A DNA stretch of 64,000 nt from Gnomoniopsis sp. IMI 355080. Lineage: Eukaryota; Ascomycota; Sordariomycetes; Diaporthales; Gnomoniaceae. The DNA is taken from assembly GCA_027946555.1 (NCBI GenBank), contig JAPEVC010000196.1, positions 1 to 64,000 on the forward strand, given 5' to 3'. Below, piece by piece: positions 47,843 through 58,833 of the stretch (position 1 is the first letter of the stretch; each line of letters starts with the position of its first letter). The notes under the pieces were generated by a model, which was given only the letters and a program-made list of their open reading frames with translations, ran no database searches and was not told the DNA's origin. Both the position numbers and the translations under genes were made by a program.

Positions 47843-48663
47843 TGCTTTACCAAGTCCCCCGGGCTGTTATTGCAATTTTATGTACATACAATCGCAGGGA
47901 AACTCGTTCCACCCTATACCCCCATATGGCGTCTCCATGGCACGATACGAGTCAAAGCCCGTGTCTGGCCTCAACCACCTCCTCATTATCGTCATGCGGA
48001 TTGTCGCCACCTCCACCGCTGGTCTGTCTATCACTGGAGTCAAACATGATGGCCTACTAGCGCAGTATGACTACTTGAGCGAATGATGGAACGGATATTT
48101 GGTGTGTGTACATATATCATATTTGCCGGCAACGAGAAGAGTGCTAGGATACAAGGACATGGGCCTGGAGTGCCACGCATGCATATAAGTGTTACGGGGC
48201 AAGATGGAGAGCAAAGAGAGCGACAGTTGCGAAACAGAAGATGGATTTGGAATTTGTTGGTTGGCATAGCGCTTGCATTGGGCTTGTGAAAGGGGCAAGC
48301 GAAAGTAAGGCGGGGGTTTGAATCCTCGCACTTTGTTTCTTTTGGTGTCAAAAAACTGGCCAGGCTTGTGTATGAGTGCGCACAGCAAGGCGTTTTTTTC
48401 TCATCGGCATAGGGTTTTTCCTTTCTATCCAAAATATCCCGGATCGTTATTTTTGTTTCTTGTCTTTACTGCATTCTGCAGCCTGGCGTTGGCATAAGGG
48501 AAAGGTAGATAGATGGACGTATAATGGGAGGTATCACATAATGTATTGTAGCATAAGTAAGGGTTTTCCCAACCAATTGATATCGCTCTGCCTTCATTTT
48601 GACTGTAACAAATTTATCCTTGACTAGGAGATTTGGTGACCAAGCAACATCCGCTCCACATTG
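47843..48663. other. Intergenic region between convergent genes
   Basis: About 0.8 kb of 3' flanks of the GCK kinase (+) and rai1 (-). No coding frame. A weak tRNA-like B-box (GGTTTGAATCC, about 48314) does not form a tRNA. Confidence 0.6.
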
Positions 48664-50315
48664 CTAAGTAGTATTCTCAACAATCTCGCCCGCGTCTTCA
48701 CCTGTATCCATCTTGGGCAGTGATAGCTTGATCCGGTGGTTAATAAATTCGTCCGTCAATATCCTTCCATGGCCCGTATCCTCGCTCGTCTTGACTACCT
48801 CAATGTGCGTGGCCCCCGCGCGCCGGCGTATCCTCCACACGCCCTCGTCGTCTATCCTCGTGCGCAGCCCTGCAGCCGGTTAGTCTCAACACCAGCATTT
48901 TACACGTACATAATCTGCCACGACACTCACATTCCAGAAATTCGGCCGCGAAGTTGATACACATGTTGCCATCCCACTGTCTGCGACCCCGAGCTACCGT
49001 GTCTGGTATACCCTCAACTTCGATCTCTTCGAGGCGCTGGAGTATGCCCTCACGTGACCGGAAGCCAACGATGATTTTGGGCACGCCTAGTAAGAAGGAT
49101 TGAATCCAAAACTTCATGAGTTTGCGCTCAAAGTTGTCGCGATCGCGGTCATTGCGGATTTCGGCAGAGGTTTTGAGCTCGACCCAGTTGATGGGCGCGC
49201 CGGGACGTGGCTTGGAGTCCCATACTACAAAGCAGCGTTAGAAAGAAAACATGTGACGTCGGTGAGAGTAGCAGGAACATGAAGGGGCACTAAATCCAAC
49301 TTACTGGCGTCAACCTCGCCGCCGAGACAAAGAATGCTTTTGCCTATGCCGGTACGGACGACGGAGCAGTACTGTGCTTCATTATTGACGACCTCATTAT
49401 CACGGTTTTCAATGTACTCGCGAGAAGTCTCGCCCCATGGAGCTGGTAGTGTTGAGAGAGTCTCAAATTTGTAGCCTGGCCGGAAGGGTTAGTGAAATTA
49501 CCACGGTCATGCGATACAGCAGCTGGTACTATACTCACCCCAAAATTGCATCTTTTCCTGAGGTATTGGTCCTCGCCATGGTTGTGCGGCTTGCTCCTTC
49601 TGAGATTCCATGCGGAATGCATGATTTTCCTCGATGAAGCTAGCCGTGGCGTTAGCTTTTGAACAATACACGAGCGGATGTGAAGTCTTCATACATGCAG
49701 CCCTTGAACGTTAAAGTCAGTACAACATGTCAAAGTGGACAGTGGAGAGGGCGGCGCACTTGGTACAGAGTAGCGTTCAGCTCAAAACTGAAAAGACATA
49801 TCAGCTTACGTCCGCAACAGACCGCATAGTTCAAGCTGATGGTCACATACCCGTCTCTGTTTTCAAAGGGACTTGCCATGATCTAGCACGCAATTAGTTT
49901 TCCCGCCTCAGTCGACACGTCGAAGTTCGGTCTGATCACCTTGGTGATGCAACCGCGCCAGGTCACAATCTGCGCATCAATTTTCTGACCGGTCTTTTGC
50001 TCGTGGTCCGTAATCGTCTTCAGGAGACTATCTAGGTGCTCATCGACGCTGTCATCGTGCTTGACGAACGTCTCGAAGCCTTTGGACAAATCGGCGCCTA
50101 GCTGGGGGGTGTAGTACCATCTCATGCACTGATCACCCAAATGAAACTTGTGTTCATCGTCGTATGAGAAGCAGGCGAACTCCTGCAGTAGGATGAGCAA
50201 AATGCCAAGGACTTGTGGTGTAGAGTGATGGGCTTGAACCTGCCTTGGGGCGTTTGACGGGCTCACTCGGCCTGTGGAATCGGCCAATGGGCTGGATTGA
50301 GAATGCGGAATTCAT
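48664..50315 (-). CDS. rai1: Rai1/DXO decapping nuclease
   Basis: Partner of the 5'-3' exonuclease Rat1/Xrn2. It removes incomplete, non-canonical or NAD caps in nuclear RNA quality control. About 385 aa in eight exons. Exon 1 is 50315-50244 (MNSAFSIQPIGRFHRPSEPV). Exon 2 starts at 50182 with EFACFSYDDEHKF. Later exons encode YYTPQLGADLSKGFETF, TWRGCITK, IMASPFENRDG, FELNATLYQ and IFIEENHAF. Next come GETSREYIENRDNEVV, the metal-binding GGEVDA, WVELKTSAEIRNDRD, FWIQSFLLGVPKIIVGFRS, WDGNMCINFAAEFLE and WLRTRIDDEGVWRIRR. The catalytic EVD and ELK motifs are present. The stop is TAG at 48666-48664. The first intron (50243-50183, 61 nt) needs a GC donor (AAG|GCAGGT) to keep PVKRPK-EFACFSYDD in frame. 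The intron after WRGCITK hides an in-frame readthrough that ends at a stop. Confidence 0.92.
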
Positions 50316-50819
50316 ATTCAAGCATCGATGATGGGGTCTCGCCAGGAAAGCTGGTGCTTGGCGCGGAGTTCCATGGGCCCTAGTGATATACCGATGGAGT
50401 TGTGACATGCATGGACAAGTGCTCGAATACTTCCAAATTGTCGAAGCACCTTACTTATTGCTCTGGTGGCTTGGTTGTTGTTTTGGGGACACTGGCATGG
50501 ACCTGGAAGAGGCTAGCGAGCGTCTCCAGTGCCCTGACAGGCGCTCTCATACGCTTGGCGGTTGGAAAATAAGGTGTGGTCTGTGCGCTTCTGGCGGCAT
50601 CCAGTTCCAATTTACCCAGAATATGAGCAGGTAGGCTGGTAGGTAGCCCTGGAACTACTTCATACCTAAGGTATACTATCAGGAACCATTTACGCAGTAG
50701 TGGATTCTTTGGACACAAGCGGTGTGCAGCTCATATGCCTGTTTTATCCACAATCTCATGCACAAGAAGCCTGAGCAGGTTTAATGAGCAAACATGACAC
50801 TATCTACGGTGCGCGTGGT
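50316..50819. other. Intergenic region upstream of rai1
   Basis: About 500 bp holding the rai1 promoter. No coding frame is supportable. Confidence 0.55.
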
Positions 50820-51500
50820 GATGTTGTCCCGGTCGACCGCATGGCCAACAACGCTGCTATCAAGACCAGCAGGCAACTGGGAATTCCGTCCTGGTAGACA
50901 GGACTGGCCACGAACCTGACGGGCCCAGCCCCCGGTGTGGTAGGCCTAGGCCGCCTTAGTGCGACTGTGGCACATTTTGGGCATCTTGACTGAGGAATGA
51001 ACATAGTGTGCTGGAGTGAGAAGCTCATGCAGGAGAAGACCGATCAGACGACAGCGCAAGTAGTACTGACGCCAGATCAAGGTCCAGGCGGCACCAAGAC
51101 GTTTCGTATAATGGGAAAGACCGATCTTCTCAGCAATTTTGACATCGTAAGCATTCATTATATTCTCAGTAATCGCTCTCGTGGCAGAGTCGGCGCTTGC
51201 AAACTTGAAAACATAAGGCCATCGTCTTTGTTGATCAGTGCGTCGCGCGGCCCCCTGGTCGACCATACAGCATTGATCAACACGCTGAAGCAAGGCAGAA
51301 TCCATGGCTGTGCTATGAATGTCTTTGATGTGGAGCCCCTTCCATTGGACATTGTGTGGAGGGAGAGCCAACTACTGGGGTTAGAATGGACGATCGATGG
51401 TGTTGACAACGCCTCACATGGGCTACGTTGACTCGGCTTTGATGACTACATGGTATGTTGAGACGGCTGAGAATGTCAAAACCTCGAAGTTGGATTTGGA
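50820..51500 (+). pseudogene. Decayed D-isomer-specific 2-hydroxyacid dehydrogenase
   Basis: Fragments in several frames together resemble a fungal NAD-dependent 2-hydroxyacid dehydrogenase. In order they are: NNAAIKTSRQLGIPSW (about 50850); a stop where the family has Gln (W-stop-TGLATNLTG); the Rossmann motif VVGLGRLSATVAH (about 50936); a frameshift and TGA; and MNIVCWSEKLMQEKTDQ (50997). Then DIVSIHYILSNRSRGRVG, ISASRGPLVDHTALINTL and MNVFDVEPLPLD follow. A second frameshift near 51390 precedes LTTPHMGYVDSALMTTWYVE. The segment between LGIP and TGLATN, normally about 35 residues, is missing. With stops, frameshifts and a deletion it cannot encode a working enzyme. The TAG-for-CAG change is a C-to-T transition, compatible with RIP or ordinary decay. 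Only about two thirds of the family length is traceable. Confidence 0.8.
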
Positions 51501-52041
51501 TCGACTCGTTCCGACCCGCGCCCAGGCCCAGTCTTTCTGGGCAGCCTCAGGCTCAGCGATATCGTGTCCAGGGGAGGGGGCCCTTGTTGTAAGCATGGAT
51601 CCATCCAATTTCCGGGGCAAAAGAGTGTGTACCTTGCATACGACAAACCGAAAGCCTATGTATCGACACGTGCTATGAGCCGGCGATGGATGCATTACAG
51701 GTGGCCCAATTTGCAGTGGTTGCAACCTCATCAAATGAGCCTGGAGAAGGCTATCGATCCCCAATTCGGGGTCTATAGCCGTGATGGTCCTTGTCTAGTC
51801 TCGCCGGCTTCCGAACTGACTACATAGTACCCACCTCCTCGTTCGCCAAGCGCGTGGATCTTGAGGGGGCATCGTGACGGATGAATAAATAGGACGGTGG
51901 CCCGGCGGATTGGGTCGACATTTTCGGAATTCTTTGTGCAGGCTGATACCAGCTCCAACTCTTGTTGCTGCCCTTCGTGCAATCTGCTTATTCATTGTTT
52001 TTGGTGGAAAACACTCGTTTGAACAAGCTAAATCCGTAAAG
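51501..52041. other. Intergenic region upstream of the acid phosphatase
   Basis: About 540 bp between the dehydrogenase remnant and the phosphatase start. It probably contains the phosphatase promoter. Nothing coding is seen. Confidence 0.55.
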
Positions 52042-53640
52042 ATGTCCACCTCATCATCATCCATCCTGGCCTCTATGGCCGTCGTGGGCTCAGCGACAGC
52101 TGCTCAGTTCCTTGCGCCGGCGAACAGCATCAATCTTCCGGCTAGCGACTCTGCATCCGAGCCCCTGCAGTGGCTCGGTGGAAATAGCCCCTACTTCGCT
52201 GGTGTGATCATGCCCTCCCCTACATTCACTTGGCAGACCAAATTCTCACGATAGTCTCAGGTCCCAATGTCTACGACATCTCCCCAGACGTTCCCGAGAA
52301 CTGTTACGTAGACCAAGCGGCCTACATTTCACGCCACGGCTCCCGGTATCCCGACTCCGGTGCCTACGCAGGCTGGGTCGACATGCAGGAGCGCTTCTCC
52401 TCCGGCAACTATACTCCTACAGGCGTCTTGTCGTTTATGAAGGACTGGAAGACCGTCTTGACCAACGTGGACCTGCAGATGTCCATGGAGTCGCCCACAG
52501 GGGCCAAGGAGGCCCACGACCTGGGCTATCAGCTCCGCACCAGGTACCCACAGTTGTACAACGAAGGTGATGACTTCATGGTGTGGGCAAATAATTACAC
52601 CCGCGTGCTGCAGACGGCCAAGTTCTTCGTGCAAGGGTTCTTGGGATTCACGGCAGCAGAGTATGGAAGCGTGGTGTCGGTTACATCCACGGGGTACACA
52701 GAGTCGATTGGAAACTCGCTCTCGCCTTCGGATACGTGCCCCAACTTTTACGTGAGGTTCCCTCCTCGTCAAGAATCAACCTAGTGGTCCGTACTGACTC
52801 TTCTAGGACTCCTCTGGTGGTGATTATGCGACTGAGTGGGCGGACGTGTACATCCCACCCATTCAGGAGCGATTGGAAGCTCTCATCGAAGGTAATCTCA
52901 CCTTTGAGTCGACGGACATTTCGCAGATGCCCTATCTTTGCGGCTTTGAAAGTCAAATCACAGGCCGTCTCTCGCCCTGGTGCAATATATTCACCGACTA
53001 CGAGCTACAACAGTACGAGTACGCCCAGGACATCCGGTACTGGTACGGCCTCGGCCCTGGCACGGATCTTGAGCAGACGATGATGATGCCTTATCTGAAT
53101 GCCCTCGTAGGTCTCTTACAGAAAGGACCTGGTCAAAACGGAACGGCTGCCGACGGAAGCACCTTTACGCTGCCAAATTTGTTGGCGACTTTTCTGAACG
53201 ATGGCCAGTTGGTTGAGCTCATTACTGCCAGTGGTGTGTTTGACAACGAAACGGCATTGTCTGGCACGGAAATGAACAAAGACCGGCTCTTCATTGCTTC
53301 ACACTTTGTCAGTATGCGCGGTACCATTGCTTTTGAGAGGCTTAACTGCCTTGTCAATAACGTCAGCAATGCCACTTCCAGCACGACCAGCACCAATGGA
53401 ACATATGTTCGCATCAAGCTCAACGACGCCGTGTACACGCTGCCTTCTTGTCAGGACGGGCCAGGCAAATCGTGTCTGTTGAGTGATTATGCCGGGTACA
53501 TTTCGGACAAGTATGCTGCTGAGGGAAGTTGGACGGAGAATTGCAATGTCACAACTCCTGGCGCGCCGACGACGGTGCAGGGCGCGAGCTTCTATACTGA
53601 TTTGACGAGTCCGTTTCTGCAAGAACTACCGCCTTACTGA
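52042..53640 (+). CDS. Secreted histidine acid phosphatase (PHO5/phytase-like)
   Basis: Branch-2 histidine phosphatase, predicted to release phosphate from extracellular monoesters, possibly phytate. Three exons: 52042-52201, 52261-52751 and 52807-53640. They sum to 1485 nt, or 494 aa, as usual for the family. The N-terminus MSTSSSSILASMAVVGSATA looks like a modest signal peptide. The catalytic RHGSRYP motif lies near residue 95. Many N-glycosylation sequons (for example NYT, NLT, NGT, NVS) fit secretion. The C-terminal half resembles yeast Pho5 (TYVRIKLNDAVYTLP, GPGKSCLLSDYAGYI). At the place of the usual HD proton-donor motif the sequence is FLNDGQLVEL: the Asp is kept and the His is Asn. 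I cannot say whether this is a subfamily trait. Phosphate-regulated promoter elements were not identified. Confidence 0.9.
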
Positions 53641-54460
53641 TGGCGTTGGTATAATTCAAGGGGTCTCCAAAGCATCAAATAGCCCAATCTATAATATTCG
53701 TTTCTAGTCAATGATCACCTTGAGGTGAAGCTATTTGAACTAGAATCTTATGGAGTCAACTTCCTGTTAAACCATGCTGGTATATGGAAGTCGACTTGGC
53801 GCAGTCGTGAGCCATTGGAAATAGGAAATACCTGACTACACACGAATCCTGTGATATTCTAAATACCATATTCATTTTCTAGTGCATTGGCATACAAATT
53901 CGAAAGGAAGACAGACCTAGGTCATGCATTTACAAATAAGGGATGAAGCTGCTTTTTCTGGAGGGGAGTTGGGTGTTTCTTTTGCTTGGGGGTGGGGGCA
54001 AGACAAATGCACCACACTCGTTGGTTCGCCATAGAAAGGTTTTTTTTACAATTGGAGGTGAAATTTCTCAAATCATAAATGATGAGACTTCATGTTTTTT
54101 TTTTTCGTTGCACCAGAGCACAAATCACTGCCAGTTTACTACTAGTCCTGATTTGCGAACACAGTATAAGTCGAGCAGAGTTGCTGTGACATGGATGAAA
54201 CAACTGTAGTTTTCCGCTGCCGAGGTGTTTTAGTGTGGCCATGCAAGTCATCAGAGGCGCAACCTCCAGTTCATTCCACTTTACCCATGTTCATGACACA
54301 ACCTATTCACCTTCTTCAATTCTACCTTTGCTTTCAAACCCTTAGCTCACTTCTCCCATTGATGATGTTTTCCCATCCATGCCATCTGGACAGATAACAG
54401 CCCTAAAGTGATCTCTGCTGCTACCACCGGTTCCCTGCAATCGCCGGCACGCCCGACGCC
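53641..54460. other. Intergenic region upstream of sec8
   Basis: About 0.8 kb with no supportable frame. It is fairly AT-rich, with an 11-nt T tract at 54095-54105. It holds phosphatase 3' sequence and the sec8 promoter. Confidence 0.6.
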
Positions 54461-57400
54461 ATGTCGAGAGGCTACGGTGCCGCCTACCGCAATGGCAACG
54501 GGGCAGGCTACGGGGGTTTTGGAGGTCGATTGAGCGCCGAAGAAGATCGAGAACCCTATGGCGATGGCGGATACAATATCAACGACCGTTATGCGACTCC
54601 TCCACCGTTATCCTCTGCCCGTGGCACCCCGACGCAAGCCTCCCTCCCTCTCCGCGCCCCTCCCTCTCGATCCCAACTCCAGGCCCAACAACTGAGCCAG
54701 CAGGCCCAATGGACGAGCGCCGAGCGACAAATAAATGAGGTGCTGGGCATCATACAAAAGGACTGGCCCAACCTCTGCCAGGATGACTGCGTGCCCGTCC
54801 AGCTCGCGCTGCAGCTACTCGACAACAGCTCCGTTGGTCGCGCCCACGAGTACCGCAACTTCCAGCAGACGCACCAATATCTACAAGAATCGCTGAAGGC
54901 AATTGTCCACGACTATCATCAGGGCTTCAACTCGTCCATCGGCACGTTCCACAAGATTCAGGGGTCCATCATACAGAGCCAGAAGAAGGTCCGCGCTCTC
55001 AAGGAGAACCTCGCCAACAGCAAAACCGCCCTGTGCACTACGGATCCAGAGTTGAAAAAGTTATATAACTCGAGCCAAATGTATGATGAGCTGCTGCAAA
55101 CACTGAATGAGCTGGAAGAGCTACGGCAAGTGCCCGATCAGTTGGAGGCAAGGATATCCGAAAAGAGGTTCCTGACGGCGGTCGAAGTATTGCAGAATGC
55201 GCTGCGCAGGCTGAGAAAAGAAGAGCTCGACAATATTGGCGCCCTGAGTGATCTGAGGAGTTATTTGGCGAATCAAGAGACGGCGCTGATGGATATCCTG
55301 GTGGAGGAATTGCACGAGCATCTATATCTGAAGTCGCCATATTGTCAGGAGAGGTGGCAGAACTTGGCGAAAAGTCAAGGTTCTTTTCGAGAGGACATTA
55401 CTGAGTCCGGGGCAGTGGTACCTTTCTTCGAGGTGCTGACGGGTATGGATCTCGACAACCCGATACAAGAGGATCCTGGCAGGAATCCTGAGTCCGACAC
55501 GTTTTCCTATGTGGCGCTGTTGGTGGAAGCGCTCAACAAACTGGGTCGCCTGGAGGCTGCAGTCGATACGATCAAGCAACGGCTCCCGGTAGAGCTGTTC
55601 AGTGTCGTAAACGAGACGATCAACGAGGTGGACCACAAACATCCAAGCTCGCTGAGAGGCGTTTCGAATGGCTCCGGGGGGCTGCACATTTACAGCAACA
55701 GAGAGACACAGATGAGGGCAGATGTGATATACGACCTGCTTTGGACATTATACGGCAAATTTGAGGCGATAGCAGAAGGGCACCGTCTTTTCCACGAATC
55801 CATCAAGGCTCTCATCCGGCGAGAAGGCGGCGGCAACAACGCTACACTTTTGGGAAGCTTCAAAGAACTATGGAATCTATACCAGAACGAAATCAGGTCT
55901 TTGTTACACAATTACGTGACTACCGACGCGGACTTGTACCAGTTCAATACGCCTCAGCCAGGCCAGATGAACGGGCGACTCGATGCGCATAGGGAGCACT
56001 TGTTCAAGTTCAACGAAGCAGACTCAAAGTCTGTAGAGCTGATGACCGAGTTCGAAAGCTTGGACAAAACAATCGAACAAGCAGTGCCTGGCTTGAGAGC
56101 TGGTGAAGTGAAGGGCAGGGCCGGCGACAAGAAGTCGGGCAACCGTGCTAATGAGGCTAGGAAGAGCACGGCATTTGCAAACGGTGGCCGAGAGCAGAAT
56201 GAGAGTTACAAATCCTTGGTGGAGCCAAACGTCTTCAATATGAGTCTACTACTCCCTCCGACTCTTGTCTTCTTAGGCAGGCTCAAGAATATCGTTCCGC
56301 CCGGTTCCGATCTGGCTTCAAGTACTCTCACGACTTTCCTGGACAACTTTTTGGTCAATGTTTTCCAGCCTCAACTAGACGAGACGTTGGGCAAGCTGAG
56401 CGATAATGTCTTTGGAGAAGCAGACGCCTTCCAGCAGGATGGAGACTGGCATCAGATCGCTCGACGGCCCGTTTTCAAAGGTGCCACGGATTTCTTTGCT
56501 GTGGTCACGGCTTTCTGCAAGATGCTGGATACCATACCGCACGACCAGGCTTTGAGTTCATTGATCATCACACAGATGATGAGGTACTACGACCGATGTT
56601 TTGGCTGGTATAAGACGCTGGTCACCAAAACTCAGGAAGGAGTCACCACGAATCAAGCTCTACGTGCTTCGGCTGTCATGGCGACAGAAAGTGGCGAAAT
56701 TCACGACACCATTCTAAAATTGTGGCTTGACGAGGTCCCCAATACCGACCTGCTGGACAAGGAGGTTGCGCTGTTGATCTCAGAGACGAACGAGAAACCA
56801 CTTCAGCCCAGCGATATTATATCGGACAGAGATACGATCTCTTCCTTGTGTCTACTGTACACCAGCATGAAGTGGCTTTCCGTAAAGGTTGCTGGGCTCA
56901 GGCATATTACCAGAAATGAGACTGATTCCAACCGCTCGAGTCTCCCACAGGCTGGAAAGCGTAGATGGACATTGCTCAACGACCCTAATAAGGTGACTGC
57001 CGAGGACGGGCCAGTATTCCTCCCAATGACGCAGGAGACGGTCCAGTAAGTTCCCTACCTCTTGCGATTGTCATAAAGCATGGCTAATCAAGCTGTACAG
57101 ATCTTTCGACGGCATAGTATCTTCGTACGAAGAACTCGCGGGCACAGCCCTACTCACACTCCACATGGAGGTTCGATGTCGCACCGCCTACTCCCTTCAT
57201 GTAGCTCTCGATCCAAACACGGCCCCCTACCTCCTCGACCAAGACGTAAAAGAGCCCGATCCACAGATTCTCAACCTCAATTCCGAGCTCGTTGCCTATG
57301 ACGAGACTGTCGTCAAGTTTCTTCGCGAACGCGAAGTGTCCTTCATCCGCACCGGCCTTGGCCTTCTCATTAACTCATACCTGGTGGCCAACGCCCCCAT

Positions 57401-57767
57401 GGTGGCGCCTATCAACTCCAGGGGATCAGGACGCATGCAACTCAACATACTAGTGCTTCAGCAGAACCTGAAGAACATCGAGGCAGGCATCGACCTTGCT
57501 CGCGCAGCCAACTATTGGGCTCTGTTCGACGGAGGCGCCGACGCTATCGTTGCGAAGGCTAAGGACGATGCTGAGAAGGCGGCGATCGAGGGAGCAGGGC
57601 CAATTGGGAGGGATCCGGATCGGTTTACTTACGATGAGCTCAAGACGCTGACGGAGCTTTGCTACAGTGAGATGTTGGCGAGTAAGGAGAGAGGCATTGA
57701 GAACAATGCGAAGAGGATGATGGCGGATAAGTTGCTTGAGCTCAGTGAGCACATGTGGCAGAGCTGA
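54461..57767 (+). CDS. sec8: Exocyst subunit Sec8 (EXOC4)
   Basis: Exocyst tethering subunit, needed to dock secretory vesicles at hyphal tips and septa. Two exons, 54461-57045 and 57101-57767, give 1083 aa. A Gly/Tyr/Pro/Gln-rich N-terminus (1-80) is followed by the Sec8 N-terminal coiled-coil domain (QKDWPNLCQDDCVPVQLALQ, STVAL-type helices, GTFHKIQGSIIQSQKKVRAL). The helical rod follows (PYCQERWQNLAKSQGSF, RADVIYDLLWTLYGKFEAIAE) and then the C-terminal CAtCHR-like domain (FDGIVSSYEELAGTAL, VDYE-type LVAYDETVVKFLRE). Splicing joins TVQ to SFDGIV in frame. Start MSRGYGAAYRNGNGAGYGG is the first ATG. All regions appear complete. Confidence 0.95.
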
Positions 57768-58446
57768 GAAGGAGAGCACAAGTACCAGCCATGGTGTCGG
57801 GGTCTTGATTAATTACATGGATACATAACTCAGAGCAAAATTCTGATATCCGGAGCCTGTTAATCTTCGTCTTCTCCCATGGACTCATACAATGCCTTGT
57901 GGAAAGGGACTGATTCTGTACTTCAGAATATATTGATACATTTCGTTACTGTCCTGTTCGCAGCCGTCTTCAATCGTATGGTGCCCGAACAAGGATAGGA
58001 AAGTGACTTGGAATACTGCAGAGCGCTGTTATATCATCAAAGCTTGAATAAAGGGGGGAAAGCGATGTTTGTGTGATAGTCACACCAGCTCTGTAAGTCC
58101 AACATATTGACAGGTACTTTCGTGTTATGTAAGAGGGTCCCAATACTTCACTTACTTGATGACTATTGCTGCGCTCGACCAGATACGAGGACCAGTCTCA
58201 TCACAAAGGTCAACATGGTCTGCTTCATGAACTATCCGGGCAGGTGAATTTGAATTCATTGGAGCTGTTTTATGGACTGGGTTCATTATGCCAGATGCAA
58301 TAATGAGCAGAGATCTACCGTCGAGTTTATTCTAAGGCCCAGTCTTTAGGCCGATCTCACACCAACGTTTAGTCCCTTAAAGGCCCCCGGTATCACCCAA
58401 TTCGGCGTTGCTCTTTGCGCGCGTAAATGTCTCGGAAACGCCATTC
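57768..58446. other. Intergenic region between convergent genes
   Basis: About 680 bp of 3' flanks of sec8 (+) and the small secreted protein gene (-). Nothing coding is recognised. Confidence 0.6.
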
Positions 58447-58833
58447 TCAAGCGAAAGCTGCGTGGCACGCCGCGTTCTGGTCGTCACATTGCCCAACACT
58501 ATCAACAGTCGCATCTCCAGAGTTTGCGAGTGTGGCACAGGCGTTCTTCTGTATATCGCAGGACCGACCCAGAGCCCCGTTCAGATTAACGAATGTGTCG
58601 CCGCTGATGGTGAACGGGCGTTTGGCATCTCCATTGTTGACAACGGGCGGTGCGGCGCCGCCAAGGGTGCCGGTGAATGTCTGCAGGTTGGTCCCGTCGG
58701 CTGCTCCAGCCGTGGAGTTGGAGTTTTGTCGCTGCAGCACGAAACCACGGGCTTGGTGGTGGTGGGCCAGGGGCGTGGCGGCTGCGCTGGCGGCGAGCAT
58801 GAGGGTGCAGAGAGAAAAGATGGTGGACTTCAT
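58447..58833 (-). CDS. Small secreted cysteine-containing protein
   Basis: 128-aa single-exon frame. It starts with a clear signal peptide (MKSTIFSLCTLMLAASAAAT, cleavage probably near residue 19-20) and then a His/Gln-rich linker. The conserved-looking C-terminal block has TLGGAAPPVVNNGDAKRPF and GDTFVNLNGALGRSCDIQKN, and ends with a Q-C-D-D-Q-N-x-A-C-H-A-A motif. The mature part has four Cys, enough for two disulfides. It resembles a widespread fungal secreted family often mislabelled in databases as 'ribosomal protein S17-like' or 'circumsporozoite-like'. Its function is unknown to me. A role at the cell surface or towards a host or substrate is only possible. The start at 58833 is chosen because it gives the signal peptide; the frame remains open upstream. 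Confidence 0.82.
   Translation of the reverse strand: MKSTIFSLCTLMLAASAAATPLAHHHQARGFVLQRQNSNSTAGAADGTNLQTFTGTLGGAAPPVVNNGDAKRPFTISGDTFVNLNGALGRSCDIQKNACATLANSGDATVDSVGQCDDQNAACHAAFA

Noticed and set aside
48245..48330. tRNA-like A- and B-box words (TGGCATAGCGC and GGTTTGAATCC)
   Set aside because: The T-arm can only pair with an 8-nt loop and the flanks cannot form an acceptor stem, so no cloverleaf is possible.
49883..50287. 134-codon reading frame as a complete stand-alone protein
   Set aside because: It is rai1 exon 2 read through both flanking introns; splicing gives the full Rai1 protein.
50997..51431. Treating the dehydrogenase fragment as an intact short gene
   Set aside because: The Rossmann fold lies upstream behind stops and frameshifts and the C-terminal motif is in another frame.
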